Source: Tessaracoccus coleopterorum
Lineage (GTDB): Bacteria > Actinomycetota > Actinomycetes > Propionibacteriales > Propionibacteriaceae
NCBI RefSeq assembly: GCF_011174705.1
Contig: NZ_JAANIJ010000001.1
Coordinates: 2,170,001 to 2,234,000 of the forward strand
DNA: 64,000 nt
Direction of reading: 5' to 3'
Below are positions 34,164 to 44,500 of the stretch, piece by piece. Every line of letters begins with the position of its first letter. The stretch's first letter is position 1. Both the position numbers and the translations under genes were made by a program. Under the pieces are notes generated by a model. That model had not been told where the DNA came from, ran no database searches, and worked only from the letters and a program-made list of their open reading frames with translations.

Positions 34164-37100
34164 TCAGGCCTTCGTGAGCCTCAGCCGCAGGTCGAGGTCG
34201 GGGTCCTCATCGGTGGGGGCGTCCACCTCGTCCTGCAGCAGCTCCACGGCGAGCACCTCGGCCGCGATCAGGTCGCGGTGCACGGCGATCGCCTCGGCGA
34301 GCTCGGGGGCCGCCTCGAGGACGATCCGGATCCGGTCGGACACCTCGAGGCCCGCCCGCTTACGTGCCTCCTGCACGAAACGGATCACCTCGCGTGCCTG
34401 CCCGGACCTGATCAGCTCGGGGGTGAGCTCAAGGTCGAGCGCGACCGTTTCACCCTGCTCGTTGACCACCGACCAGCCCTCGCGGGGTCGCTCGGAGACG
34501 ATCACGTCGTCGGGCCCGAGCTCGACCTGCTCACCCTCGAACTCCATCACGGCCCTCCCGACCCGGCGGAGCTCGGACGACAGCCAGGCCGCGTCCAACT
34601 CGGCGATGGCCTTGGCCACGAGCGGTGTGCGCTTCGCGAACCGCTTGCCGAGGTTGCGGAAGTTGCCCTTCGCCGAGTAGTCGACGACGTCGCCAGCGGA
34701 GGCGAACGACTCGATCGCCTCGACATTCAGCTCGGAGCGGATCTCCTGCTGCAGCTCGGGTGACAGCTTCTCGAAGATGGCCGTCGGCACCAGCATCCGG
34801 CCCAGCGCCTGACGGACCTTCACCTTCGACTCCGCGCGCGCGGCGCGCCCGAGCTCGACGGTGCGGCGGGTCAGGTCCATGGCCTCCGACAGTGCGGGGA
34901 CGATGAGCGACCCGTCAGCCTTCGGCCACGCCGCGAGGTGCACCGAGTCGGGGCCATCGGGGTCGGCGGCATGGAACATGTCCTGCCACACGCGTTCGGT
35001 GACGAACGGCATGATCGGCGCGAGCAGCCTGGTCAGCGTGTCGAGGGTCTCGTGCAGAGTCCACAGGGCGCCCTCGTCACCGGCCCAGAAGTTGCGACGC
35101 GAGCGGCGCACGTACCAGTTCGACAGGTGGTCGATGAACGACGCGAGGGCGGTGCCGTAGCGCTGCGTGTCGTAGTTGTCGAGCGCGTGCGTCACCTCGG
35201 CGACCAGCTGCTGCGTCGCCGACGTCAGCCACACGTCGAGGATGCGGCGGTCCTCCACCGGCGGGGCCTCCCCGGACGGCGTCCAGTCGGCGGCGCGGGC
35301 GTACAACGACTGGAACGCGACGGTGTTCCAGTACGTGAGCAGCACCTTGCGGACGGTCTCGCCGATGGTCTGGTCGCCGACCCTGCGGGCCGACCACGGC
35401 GACCCCGAGCAGGCCATGAACCAGCGCACCGCGTCCGCGCCGTGCCTGTCCATCAGCTGGATCGGCTCGAGCACGTTGCCGAGGTGCTTGCTCATCTTGC
35501 GGCCGTCGTCGGCGAGGATGTGGCCGAGGCACACGACGTTGCGGTAGCTCGACTCGTCGAACACCAGCGTGCCGACGGCCATCAGCGAGTAGAACCAGCC
35601 GCGGGTCTGGTCGATCGCCTCGCAGATGAAGTCGGCCGGGTAGCGGTCGGCGAACTGCTCCTTCGAGCCCTCGGCGTGCGGGTAGCCCCACTGCGCGAAC
35701 GGCATCGAGCCGGAGTCGAACCACGCGTCGATCACCTCGGGCACCCGGCGCGACTCCCTGCCGCACGTCGGGCAGGCGAACACGATGTCGTCCACGTAAG
35801 GACGGTGCGGGTCGAGCGCGCTCTGATCGGAGCCGGTCAGCCCACTGAGCTCGGCGCGGGAGCCGACGCACACCTGGTGGTCGTCCTCGCAGCGCCAGAT
35901 CGGCAGCGGCGTTCCCCAGTAGCGGCTGCGCGACAGCGCCCAGTCGATGTTGTTGTTCAGCCAGTCGCCGAAGCGGCCGTGCTTGATCGACTCGGGGTGC
36001 CACGCGGTGGCCTCGTTCTCCGAGAGCATCCGCTCCTTGATCTTGGTGGTGCGGATGTACCACGACGGCATGGCGTAGTAGAGCAGCGGCGTGTGGCAGC
36101 GCCAGCAGTGCGGGTAGGTGTGCGAGTAGTCCAGCTTGCGGAACAGCAGGCCCCTGGCGGCGAGGTCGGCCACGATCGGGTCGTTGGCGTCCTTGAAGAA
36201 CCGCCCACCGACCAGACCGAGGTCCTCCTCGAACGTGCCGTCCTTGCGGATCGGGTTCACGAACGGCAGCCCGTACGCGCGGCACACAGCCATGTCATCC
36301 TCGCCGAAGGCGGGCGCCTGATGGACGAGGCCGGAGCCGTCCTCGGTGGTGACGTAGTCGGCCAGCACGATGAAGTGGGCCGGCTCGGGGAAGTCGACCA
36401 ACTCGAGTGGCCGCCGGTAGGTCCAGCGCTCCAGCTCGCGGCCCGTGAACGCCTCACCCAGCGTCCACTCCTCGCCGAGCACCTTGTCGGCGAGGGGCTC
36501 GGCGATCAGTAGGGGCTTCTGGTCGGCGTGGCTCGCGACCCGGTACGTGACGTCGGGGTGCACCGCGACGGCGGTGTTCGACACGAGCGTCCACGGCGTC
36601 GTCGTCCACACGAGCAGGTCGACGGCGCCGGCGAGCGGGCCGGAGGTCAGCGGGAACCGCACGTAGATCGACGGGTCGACCACCTCCTCGTATCCCTGCG
36701 CCAGTTCGTGGTCGGAGAGCGCGGTGCCGCAGCGGGGGCAGTAGGGAGCGACCCGGTAGTCCTCCTCGAGGAGGCCCTTGTCGTGGATCTGCTTCAGCGC
36801 CCACCACAGCGACTCGACGTAGGAGGCGTCCATCGTGACGTAGGCGTCCTCGATGTTGACCCAGTAGCCCATCCGCTCGGTGAGCTCGGTGAAGGCGTCG
36901 ACGTGGCGCAGCACCGACTCGCGGCACTTCGCGTTGAACGCCTCCACGCCGTATGCCTCGATGTCGGCCTTGCCGGAAAAGCCCAGTTCCTTCTCGACGG
37001 CGAGCTCGACGGGCAGGCCGTGGCAGTCCCAGCCGGCCTTCCGCTCCACGTGGTAGCCGTTCATCGTCTTGTAGCGGGGGAACATGTCCTTGAAGACGCG

Positions 37101-37298
37101 CGCCTCGATGTGATGCGTGCCAGGCATCCCGTTGGCGGTCGGCGGGCCCTCGTAGAACGTCCACGGGGTGCCGCCCGCGGTGCGGCGCAGCGACTCGTCG
37201 AACGTGCCGCGTTCGGCCCACAGCTTCAGGATGTCGTGCTCCAGCGCCGGGAAGTCGACCTGCGCGGGAACGGCGCGGTAGCCGGGTGAGGTGGTCAT
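34164..37298 (-). CDS. ileS: Isoleucyl-tRNA synthetase
   Basis: 1,044 residues with no frame break. The HIGH region reads PPTANGMPGTHHIEARV and the KMSKS loop DGRKMSKHLGN. The CP1 editing domain lies between (LLVWTTTPWTLVSNTAVAVH). CPRCG and CPTCG are zinc-like pairs in the insertions, and a DALR-type anticodon domain with HETLDTLTRLLAPIMPFVTE follows. The C-terminal extension fits the longer 'type 2' IleS. The ATG at 37298 is confirmed by the T-box leader immediately upstream, whose sequester structure ends at this start codon. Confidence 0.97.
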   Translation of the reverse strand: MTTSPGYRAVPAQVDFPALEHDILKLWAERGTFDESLRRTAGGTPWTFYEGPPTANGMPGTHHIEARVFKDMFPRYKTMNGYHVERKAGWDCHGLPVELAVEKELGFSGKADIEAYGVEAFNAKCRESVLRHVDAFTELTERMGYWVNIEDAYVTMDASYVESLWWALKQIHDKGLLEEDYRVAPYCPRCGTALSDHELAQGYEEVVDPSIYVRFPLTSGPLAGAVDLLVWTTTPWTLVSNTAVAVHPDVTYRVASHADQKPLLIAEPLADKVLGEEWTLGEAFTGRELERWTYRRPLELVDFPEPAHFIVLADYVTTEDGSGLVHQAPAFGEDDMAVCRAYGLPFVNPIRKDGTFEEDLGLVGGRFFKDANDPIVADLAARGLLFRKLDYSHTYPHCWRCHTPLLYYAMPSWYIRTTKIKERMLSENEATAWHPESIKHGRFGDWLNNNIDWALSRSRYWGTPLPIWRCEDDHQVCVGSRAELSGLTGSDQSALDPHRPYVDDIVFACPTCGRESRRVPEVIDAWFDSGSMPFAQWGYPHAEGSKEQFADRYPADFICEAIDQTRGWFYSLMAVGTLVFDESSYRNVVCLGHILADDGRKMSKHLGNVLEPIQLMDRHGADAVRWFMACSGSPWSARRVGDQTIGETVRKVLLTYWNTVAFQSLYARAADWTPSGEAPPVEDRRILDVWLTSATQQLVAEVTHALDNYDTQRYGTALASFIDHLSNWYVRRSRRNFWAGDEGALWTLHETLDTLTRLLAPIMPFVTERVWQDMFHAADPDGPDSVHLAAWPKADGSLIVPALSEAMDLTRRTVELGRAARAESKVKVRQALGRMLVPTAIFEKLSPELQQEIRSELNVEAIESFASAGDVVDYSAKGNFRNLGKRFAKRTPLVAKAIAELDAAWLSSELRRVGRAVMEFEGEQVELGPDDVIVSERPREGWSVVNEQGETVALDLELTPELIRSGQAREVIRFVQEARKRAGLEVSDRIRIVLEAAPELAEAIAVHRDLIAAEVLAVELLQDEVDAPTDEDPDLDLRLRLTKA

Positions 37299-37476
37299 CG
37301 GTTGCCCTTCTTGCGGTATCCCTACTGAAGGGACGAGCCGGGGCCCGCGGTACCACCCTCCTTGGGCGACGTGCGCCCCACTTGTTCGTGCACCGCGGCC
37401 GGGTCTAATGGACGGGCCGTGGCCCGTCGTTCTTCCGGCAGCTCCGGGGTGATGGCCCTTCGACGCCTTGCGGTGC
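37299..37476 (-). promoter_or_regulatory. Translational T-box riboswitch controlling ileS
   Basis: The conserved T-box sequence GGGTGGTACCGCGG lies on the minus strand, about 37363-37343. Upstream is a short stem I region containing the Ile specifier ATC (37453-37451) within GGGCCATCACCCCGGAGC, followed by TGCCGGAAGAAC. Downstream GTCCCTTC can pair with GAAGGGC, which holds the Shine-Dalgarno site (AAGAAGGGCAACCGATG). Binding of uncharged tRNA-Ile to the T-box would free that site, so control is at translation. No terminator stem with a T-tract is present. The whole leader is ~178 nt, matching the ultrashort actinobacterial class. Confidence 0.88.
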
Positions 37477-37482
37477 GGGACC

Positions 37483-37512
37483 ATTATGCGACGTGGGTCA
37501 AGGCCGACTCAA
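37483..37512 (-). promoter_or_regulatory. ileS promoter
   Basis: On the minus strand TTGAGT (37512-37507), 18 bases, CATAAT (37488-37483). The start would be about 37476, just before the T-box stem I. Match to the vegetative consensus is four of six in the -35 and five of six in the -10. Confidence 0.6.
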
Positions 37513-37587
37513 CCCGTCGACGACCGCGGTGGGATGTCCGGGGCACCCTGGGACTGGCACCATGGAGTCATCTGAGGAGGGACGAAG

Positions 37588-38789
37588 GTGACACAGGGCG
37601 AGATCGAGGGCTGGGCACGCGAGCGGAACATGAGCGTCCACACACCGTGGCCCGCGCTGCGGGGCGTCTTCCGACGGGGGAGATGTTCGAAGGCGGCGAC
37701 CGCGAGCTGCTCTCCGGCTGGTCGGGCACCCTCGGCGGGCTGCCCGTCTTCGGGTTCCAGGCAGCCGCCGGTTCCGACCCCGACGGACCCCTCTACGTGG
37801 TGGCCGTCCGGCTGCCGGGAATCAACTTCCCGGAGTTGACGCTCATGGAGGCTGGCCTCGCGGGCGACGCCCCCACCGTCCCGATCGACCCGGTCTTCGA
37901 CCTCTACTGGCAGGTCGTGGCCAGGAACCCGGCCTTCGCCCGTGACCTGATCGGCCCGGCGATGCAGGAGGTGCTGACCGGCCTGAAGCCCGACTTCTCG
38001 CAGATCTGGGTGGAGCGCGACGCCGTCCTGCTGAGCGCCCGCGGTGACGTCTCGGCCACCGCGCTGGACAGGTACCTGCATCTGCTCCGCAGGCTCGTGG
38101 ACACGATGCCGACGCGCGTTCTCAACGCACTCAGGCCCGACCCGGCACTGCTACGCATCGTCCCGCGCCCGGCCCCGCCGCGGCCCGCGGGCCAGCTACC
38201 ACTCCGGGTGCCCGCTTCCACACCCGCCCCACCCGCGCTCGCGGCGTCGACCGACAACGAGTGGGCACGGTGGGCGACCCGGCGGGGCTGGCTGCACTTC
38301 CCGAACGGCAGGGAGATCGCCGAACGGTTCCATCGCGGCCCGGTGCAGGGAGGGCGGTACATCGACGCGTTCGCGGGCCGCTTCGGCGACCTGCCGTGCT
38401 TCGGCTGGCGCACCGTGAGCGGCACCGGCGGCGAAGCGGCCATCCGACAGGTGGTGTGCGTGCGCAAGCCCGGCGTCGACCATGAGGCCGTGCGCGTCAC
38501 GCTCGACGACGCCATCCTCACCGAGCTGGTGGGCAGCGGCGACATCGAGGTGGGTGACGCGGACTTCGACGCGCGGTGGCGCGTCACCTCCGATTCGGAG
38601 GACAGCGCGAGGGCGGCGCTGACGCCAGCCATCTGGAAGGTGATGGGGGAGCCGTTCGTGCCGCGGTTCGAACAGCTGTGGATCGAGCACGATGTGGCGG
38701 CCGTCATCACCGACGGGCCCATCGCGCCCGACCGGGTCGACGAGTACCTCAAGTTCCTGCACAAGCTCGTCACGCTGATGGGCCGCTGA
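37588..38789 (+). CDS. Unknown protein made of two copies of one domain
   Basis: About 400 residues. The N-terminal half (IEGWARERNMSVHTPWPALR; FEGGDRELLSGWSGTLGGLPVFGFQ; YVVAVRLPGINFPELTL; FDLYWQVVARNPAFARDLIGPAM) is mirrored by the C-terminal half (EWARWATRRGWLHFPNGREI; FHRGPVQGGRYIDAFAGRFGDLPCFGWR; QVVCVRKPGVDHEAVRV; FDARWRVTSDSEDSARAALTPAI). Both end with a similar IWVERDAVLL / LWIEHDVAAV strand and a helix (YLHLLRRLVDTMPTR / YLKFLHKLVTLMGR). A Pro-rich linker joins them. No signal peptide, family or catalytic motif recognised. One frame break near 37672. The GTG start follows GAGGAGGG; the aminotransferase gene starts 35 bp downstream. Confidence 0.75.
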
Positions 38790-38823
38790 CAGACCCGGAA
38801 GGCGGGGATGGAGGATGGTGGCC

Positions 38824-39926
38824 ATGGCCATCTTCGACATCCCCCTCTCCGACCTCCGGCAGCGCGGCAGCATCAAGTGGCGCCGGTTCGAGCCCGACGT
38901 GCTGCCGATGTTCGTGGCCGAGATGGATGCTGCCCTCGCCCCGCGGTCCGGGAGCGGCTCGAGTTGGCGCTCCGACAGGGCGACACCGGCTACCCGGAAC
39001 TGCCCGCCTACCAGGAGGCCATGTCCGACTTCGCGCAGTGGCAGTGGGGATGGACGTTCGACCCGGCCGACGCGACGTTGGTCACCGATGTGGTCACCGG
39101 CATGCGCGACGCGCTGGAGGCGGTGAGCCGGCCGGGCGACGGTGTGGTGATCAACCCGCCGATCTACCCACCATTCCGCGGCGTCTCGCACGACCGTCGG
39201 ATCATCGAGGTACCCATGGTGGACGGGCGGCTCGATGTGGAGGGGCTCGAGGAGGCTTTCCGCACCCAGCGGCCGGCCGCGTTCCTGCTCTGCTCACCCC
39301 ACAACCCCGAGGGCACGATCCACACCCGCGCCGAGCTCGAGGCCGTGGCGCAGATGGCCGCCCAGTACAACGTCGCCGTCATCTCCGATGAGATCCACGC
39401 CCCGCTCGCCGGTTCCGCCCACGTGCCGTACCTGGCGGTGGAGGGCGCGGGTAACGCGGTCATCGTCACGTCGGCGTCCAAGTCGTTCAACCTCGCCGCG
39501 CTCAAGAGCGGACTCATCATCGGCGATGCGGGCATCCGGGCCAATCTGCGGCCGATGGTCTCCGACGGCGCGAGCTACTTCGGCGTGCTCGCCCACAGCG
39601 CGGCGCTGACCCACGGGCGTGGGTGGCTTGCGGAGGCATCGGCGGAGATCGCGGGCAACAAGGCTCTGTTCGCCGACCTGCTGCGCAGGCACCTGCCGGA
39701 GATCGACCACTCGCCGTCCGAGGGAACCTACCTTGCGTGGGTCGACTGCTCGCCCCTCGGCCTGAGTAACCCCGGTGAGCACTTCCACCGGGTCGGAAGG
39801 GTGCGGTTCAACTTCGGTTCCGAGTTCGCCCAGGAGACCGCCTCGTTCGTCCGGGTCAACCTCGCCACCTCGCACGAGATCATCGAGGAGGCGGTCCGCC
39901 GGATGGCCGACTCCGTCGCCGGATAG
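38824..39926 (+). CDS. MalY/PatB-type PLP-dependent aminotransferase (C-S lyase)
   Basis: About 368 residues. The N-terminus AIFDIPLSDLRQRGSIKW and the later VLPMFVAEMDA are typical of cystathionine beta-lyase-like MalY/PatB enzymes. INPPIYPPFRGV, FLLCSPHNPEGTIH, VISDEIHAPLAG and the PLP lysine in TSASKSFNLAALKSGL follow. The end NFGSEFAQETASFVRVNLATS holds the carboxylate-binding Arg. One frame break near 38942. ATG at 38824 is preferred over 38815 because GGAGG lies nine bases upstream. Likely cleaves L-cystathionine or cysteine conjugates. Confidence 0.88.
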
Positions 39927-40007
39927 GGGTCCAGCAAACCCTCCTGGCTAGGAAACGACCCGCTCACCTCGTACCCTTCTCCCTAGTGCCAACCCGGAGG
40001 AGGACGG

Positions 40008-41576
40008 ATGACGCTACCGATTGCCGCCTGGCGAGTGACCTACACGCCCGGGAACTGGCTGGTGCTCTCCGGCCCGACGATGCTGGTTGTGATGCTCCCG
40101 CCCCGGCGCGGGCATCGAGGCTGGTCAATGTCCTGTGGGACGGCATCGTGGCCGCCGATTCGGTCGACGCCCTGATGCGGCTCGTCGCCGACGTCGGCCT
40201 CGACGCGATGCCCGATCTCGGCGCATTCTTCTGGGACGCGGAGGGGTTGCACGGCCTCACCCGCGGTGCGGTCCGGATGGTCGACACCGCGTCCGGCGAG
40301 GTCGCACTCGAGGGCCAGGGGACGCTGACCTGGCGCGAGGCGAACCTCGGCGGCGAGCGCCACCTGCGCATCGACCTCGAGCCGGTCGACGACGACGAGG
40401 TGCTCCAGCTGCCGCTGGTCGTCGGGGCAGCGTCGGCGTCGGCGATCTATCTCACGACCGACCCCGAGGCGCTGGTGCGCTTCCCGAGCTACGAACAGCT
40501 CGGCGCGCTCCCCAAGGTGCCCGTGCTCGGCGTCCGGCCGCGCGTGCGTCAGGCCGAGATGGCAGCCGCCGCCCCGAAGGACACGTTGCCGCTGCGGAGG
40601 AGGTCGTCGAGGCCATCGCCGGGCCTGCCGACGAGTTCGCGGCCGAGCTCCCGGCGTTCTCCACCGACGAGCCGGGAGAGCCCGTCCGGCAACCGCACGT
40701 CGAGGACGAACGGCCCGTCGAAGAGGTGGGGGCCATCGAGGCTCCCGCGGTGGAGGAGCCCGAGGTACCCGCGATGGAGGAGCCCGAGGTTCCCGCGGTC
40801 GAGGAACCGTCGCCGGAGGAGGGGAACCACGACGAGACCCTGGTCGGCGACGTCTTCGCGGACGACGGGATCGGGGCGCCCATACCCGGCCTCAGCCCCT
40901 CGCTCGACGACTCGACCGACCCCGGCGCCATCGCCGTTCCCTCGCGCCCCGGTCGGGGCACCCGCCATCCCGGCCCCGGCCGCGCCCGCGCCGGAGCGGC
41001 AGGCCCCCGTCGTGGTGCCGCCGAGGCTCGGCGAGATCGACGATGACGCCGGCGGCACCATCTTCTCCACGGGACTCGCAGCCACCCACAAGCCGGCCCC
41101 GCAGCCCGAACAGCTCCAGGGCCGCAGGTGCTGGCCGTGCCATGCGCCAACGGCCACGCCAATGCCCCTGGCTCACGGGCCTGCCGGATCTGCAAGGCTC
41201 CGGTCGACTCCTCGAACCCGCGGCTCATCCGCCGGCCGCTGCTCGCGGGTGTGCACACCAACCAGGGCGACTTCATCGACATCGTCAGCGGGGTCGTGAT
41301 CGGTCGCGCGCCCGACGCGGGCAAGGGGCCCTCCGGGTCGGACCTGCTGCGTGTCCCGAGCCCTAGCAGTGACATCTCGCGCAACCACCTCCTCGTCACC
41401 ACCCGCGACTGGAACGTCCACGTCACCGACCTCCACTCGACCAACGGCACCACCGTTCTGCCGGTCGGCGAGCCGCCGTTCACCCTGCGCGACGGCGCGT
41501 CCGTGCAGGTCGAGCTCGGCACCGTGCTCGATCTCGGCGACGGCGTGTCGCTCCGCATCGAGCCGCCCGCGGCTGA
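40008..41576 (+). CDS. FHA-domain protein with zinc ribbon
   Basis: About 524 residues, first gene of the FHA/Ig/MoxR cluster. The N-terminal ~190 residues (ITLPIAAWRVTYTPGNWLVL-like start; VDALMRLVADVGLDAMPDLG) are of unknown fold. A Pro/Glu-rich tandem linker (EAPAVEEPEVPAMEEPEVPA) and a zinc-ribbon-like CANGHANAPGSRACRICKAP follow. The FHA domain has all its binding residues: VVIGRAPDAGKG, SDISRNHLLVTTRDWNVHVT, LHSTNGTTVLP. FHA domains read phosphothreonine, so the protein is probably a kinase-controlled adaptor. Frame breaks near 40110, 40590, 40952 and 41124, and one C near 41567 gives the end SLRIEPPRG. A strong GGAGGAGG site precedes the ATG. Confidence 0.8.
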
Positions 41577-41595
41577 CTGGAAGGCTGGACAGCCC

Positions 41596-44500
41596 TTGTC
41601 GGGTGAGAAGAACTCCGCGCGTTCGCTGCGACTGACCGGACGGTTCCTGCGTCGCTCGTGGCAGGGCCTGATCGTCGGCGGACTCGCCGTCGCGCTCGGC
41701 GTGGCCGCCTACCTCAGCCCCGGCCTCGTGGAGGCGGACGTGCTGCTCGACGACGGGTTCGTCCACGTCGTCAAACGCGACTCGGAGCTGATCGGCACCG
41801 TCAACTCCCAGATCAGGCAACTCGCCAATGCGTCCCAGCTCGGCGAACAGCGGGCCGAGGTGTTGCAGAACGCCGACGAGGTGCTGATGTACCTCCCGCA
41901 GTCCGACTCCCTCGTGCCGTTCGACGCGGCACGCAACATCTCGGGCTCGACGACCGCGCTGCCATCCAACTCGATGGTCCAGTTGGTCGGTGACAGGCTC
42001 CTCGTGGTGGGCGGCGAGTCCGGCGCCACCTGGTCGGGCACCGTCCCCGACATGCTCGCCCTCGACTACGAGCAGACGAAACCCCAGACCGAGGTGGGTG
42101 AGGGAGGCGTCGCCACCCTCACCGCCACCGGCGATGTGATCGGCCTCGACGTCGGCGCCTCACGCCTGGTGCGACCCGACGGCGAGGCCACCGCCACGGT
42201 CGACCTGCCGTTCAAGCTCGATGCGGACGCCGTCGTCAGCATGTCTGCCGTCGGAGACAAGGCGGTCGTGCTCGACCACTCCTCCAAACGGATCTGGGTC
42301 GAGGGCATGCCCCAGGCGTACCCGGTCTCCGACGCCGGGAGTGCCCGCCTGATGGCGCCCGCACCCCACGCGCTGCGCGGTGAGGACGGGATCCTCGCCA
42401 TCTACGCCAACGCCGCAGGCCTCAACGCCCTCACCAAGGACGGACAGGTGTCGCTGTCCGGTCGCATCGACCTCGCGCCCGTCGCGCCGGTCCAGGTCGG
42501 GGAGTGCGTCTACGCGGCCGGGGTCTCCGACACCACCGGTGTCTTTGTGCGCAGGTGCGTCGGGAAGGACGCCCACCGCGAGGACATCGGCTCGATCACC
42601 TCCGACGGCACCGACTTCGCCTTCCACGTCAACCGCGGCGTCGTCGCGCTGAACGACCAGTCCAACGGCACCGTCTGGCTCGTCGACAAGGACATGTTCG
42701 TCATCCGTCCGGAGGACTGGGAGGGCGTCGTCCCCGCCGACGACGACGACCCCACCAGCCCCAACGGCAGCGAGATCAACGTCCAGCCCGACCGGTCGCC
42801 CGACAACCTGGCCCCGAAGGCCAACGACGACGCTCTCGGCGCGCGCGTGGGCACCTCGACGGTACTCAACGTGCTCGACAACGACTCCGATCCCGACGGG
42901 GACGTGCTCACCATCTCGACGAAGACCGTGCTCAACGGGGCGACGCTCGAGCCGATCCGTGACGGGGCGGGGCTGCAGATCACCATCTCCCCCGACGCGA
43001 AGGCCGACCAGTTCGTCTTCGACTACACCATCAACGACGGGCGCCAGGGCACCAGCACCGCCACCGTCGTGGTCACGGTGCATCCCTCCGACATGCGGGC
43101 AGGCAACAGCCCGCCCGCAAGTCGGACAAGCCGGGTGGGCACCGCCCGATCGAGCTGAAGTCGGGCACCGAGCTCAAGCAGCGCCTCCTGCTGGACTGGC
43201 GCGACCCGGAGGGCGACCCGATCCTCCTGAAGGGGGCGTGGCTCGATCAGGGGTCGCAGGACATCCTCACCTTCACCCCGGACGGCACCATCGAGTTCAT
43301 TGATGTCGGCCTCGCGACCGGACAGAAGAAGATCCACCTCATCGTCTCCGATGGGCAGGCCGAGACGCAGGACGAGTTGCTGGTCAACGTCGTCGAGGAC
43401 CCGGTCGCTCCCACGGCCAACGGCGACTTCGCCACCGCGAAGGTCGGCTCACCCGTCCAGGTCGAGCCCCTCGCCAACGACGTCGGCACCCGCCCCACCC
43501 TCACCCAGGTCGGCCCCACCGAGGACTGCGCCGACTGCCAGCTCGACGTCAACCTCCGCGAGGGTGCCTTCACATTCACCGCGCAGAAGCCAGGCACCTA
43601 CTACGTGCCCTACGACATCGTCGACGGCGTGAAGGTGACCGGCGTGGTGCGCATAGACGTGCGCGGCGAGAATGTGTCCGGCCTCCCCGTCGCCGCCCAG
43701 GACGTCGCGCTCCTGCCGCTCGGCGGAACCGTCGTGCTCGACCCGCTGCTCAACGACACCGACCCCAACGGCGAGGTGCTCGTGGTGCAGACGTTCGACG
43801 CGCCGGAGTCGCTGCAGGTGGTGATGGAGCGCAGGCACCGGATGACGATCAGCGCGCGCCACGACCTGCAGCAACCCGTCACCTTCACCTACTGGATCTC
43901 CAACGGCCACAACCCGGTCGCGGGCAAGATCACCGTCATCCCGACCGACACCGGCTCCGGCACCCCATCGCGGTGACCGACCGGATCCCGATCCGGGCGG
44001 GAACGACCGCTGCGGTCTCACCGCTGGCCAACGACACCTCGCCCGTCGGGCTCGACCTGTCCCTCGGGAGTTGAGCGACCACACGCTGGGCGAACGCGCG
44101 TGGATCGACGGCGACCGCGTGCGGATCAGCGTCCCCGCGGGCGCGCCGGGTGGCGTCACCAACATCGGCTACACCGCCGTCGACTCGCGCGGTGGAAGCG
44201 CGCCCGGCACCATCGCCGTCGAGGTCGTCTCGGAGGACGCCCCAACACGGCACCGGCGCCTGAGCCCGTCATCGAGCGGGTCCTCGCGGGCACCGAGACC
44301 CGCATCCCATCCCGCTGAGCGGCATCGACGCCAACGGCGACGCCGTCCGGCTCGTCGGGCTGGCCAGCGGCCCCCAGCTCGGCCGGATCACCTCCGTCGG
44401 CGAGGAGTACCTCACCTACGAGGCGTTCCAGGGCGGCCGTGGCACAGACACCTTCAAGTACCAGGTGATCGACTCGCACGGCGAGCTCGGAGTCGGTGAG

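Noticed and set aside
34938-36512. A 524-codon plus-strand open frame opposite ileS
   Set aside because: It is the antisense shadow of an intact, conserved ileS. High GC makes long antisense frames common; the product is low-complexity Arg/Ala/Val.
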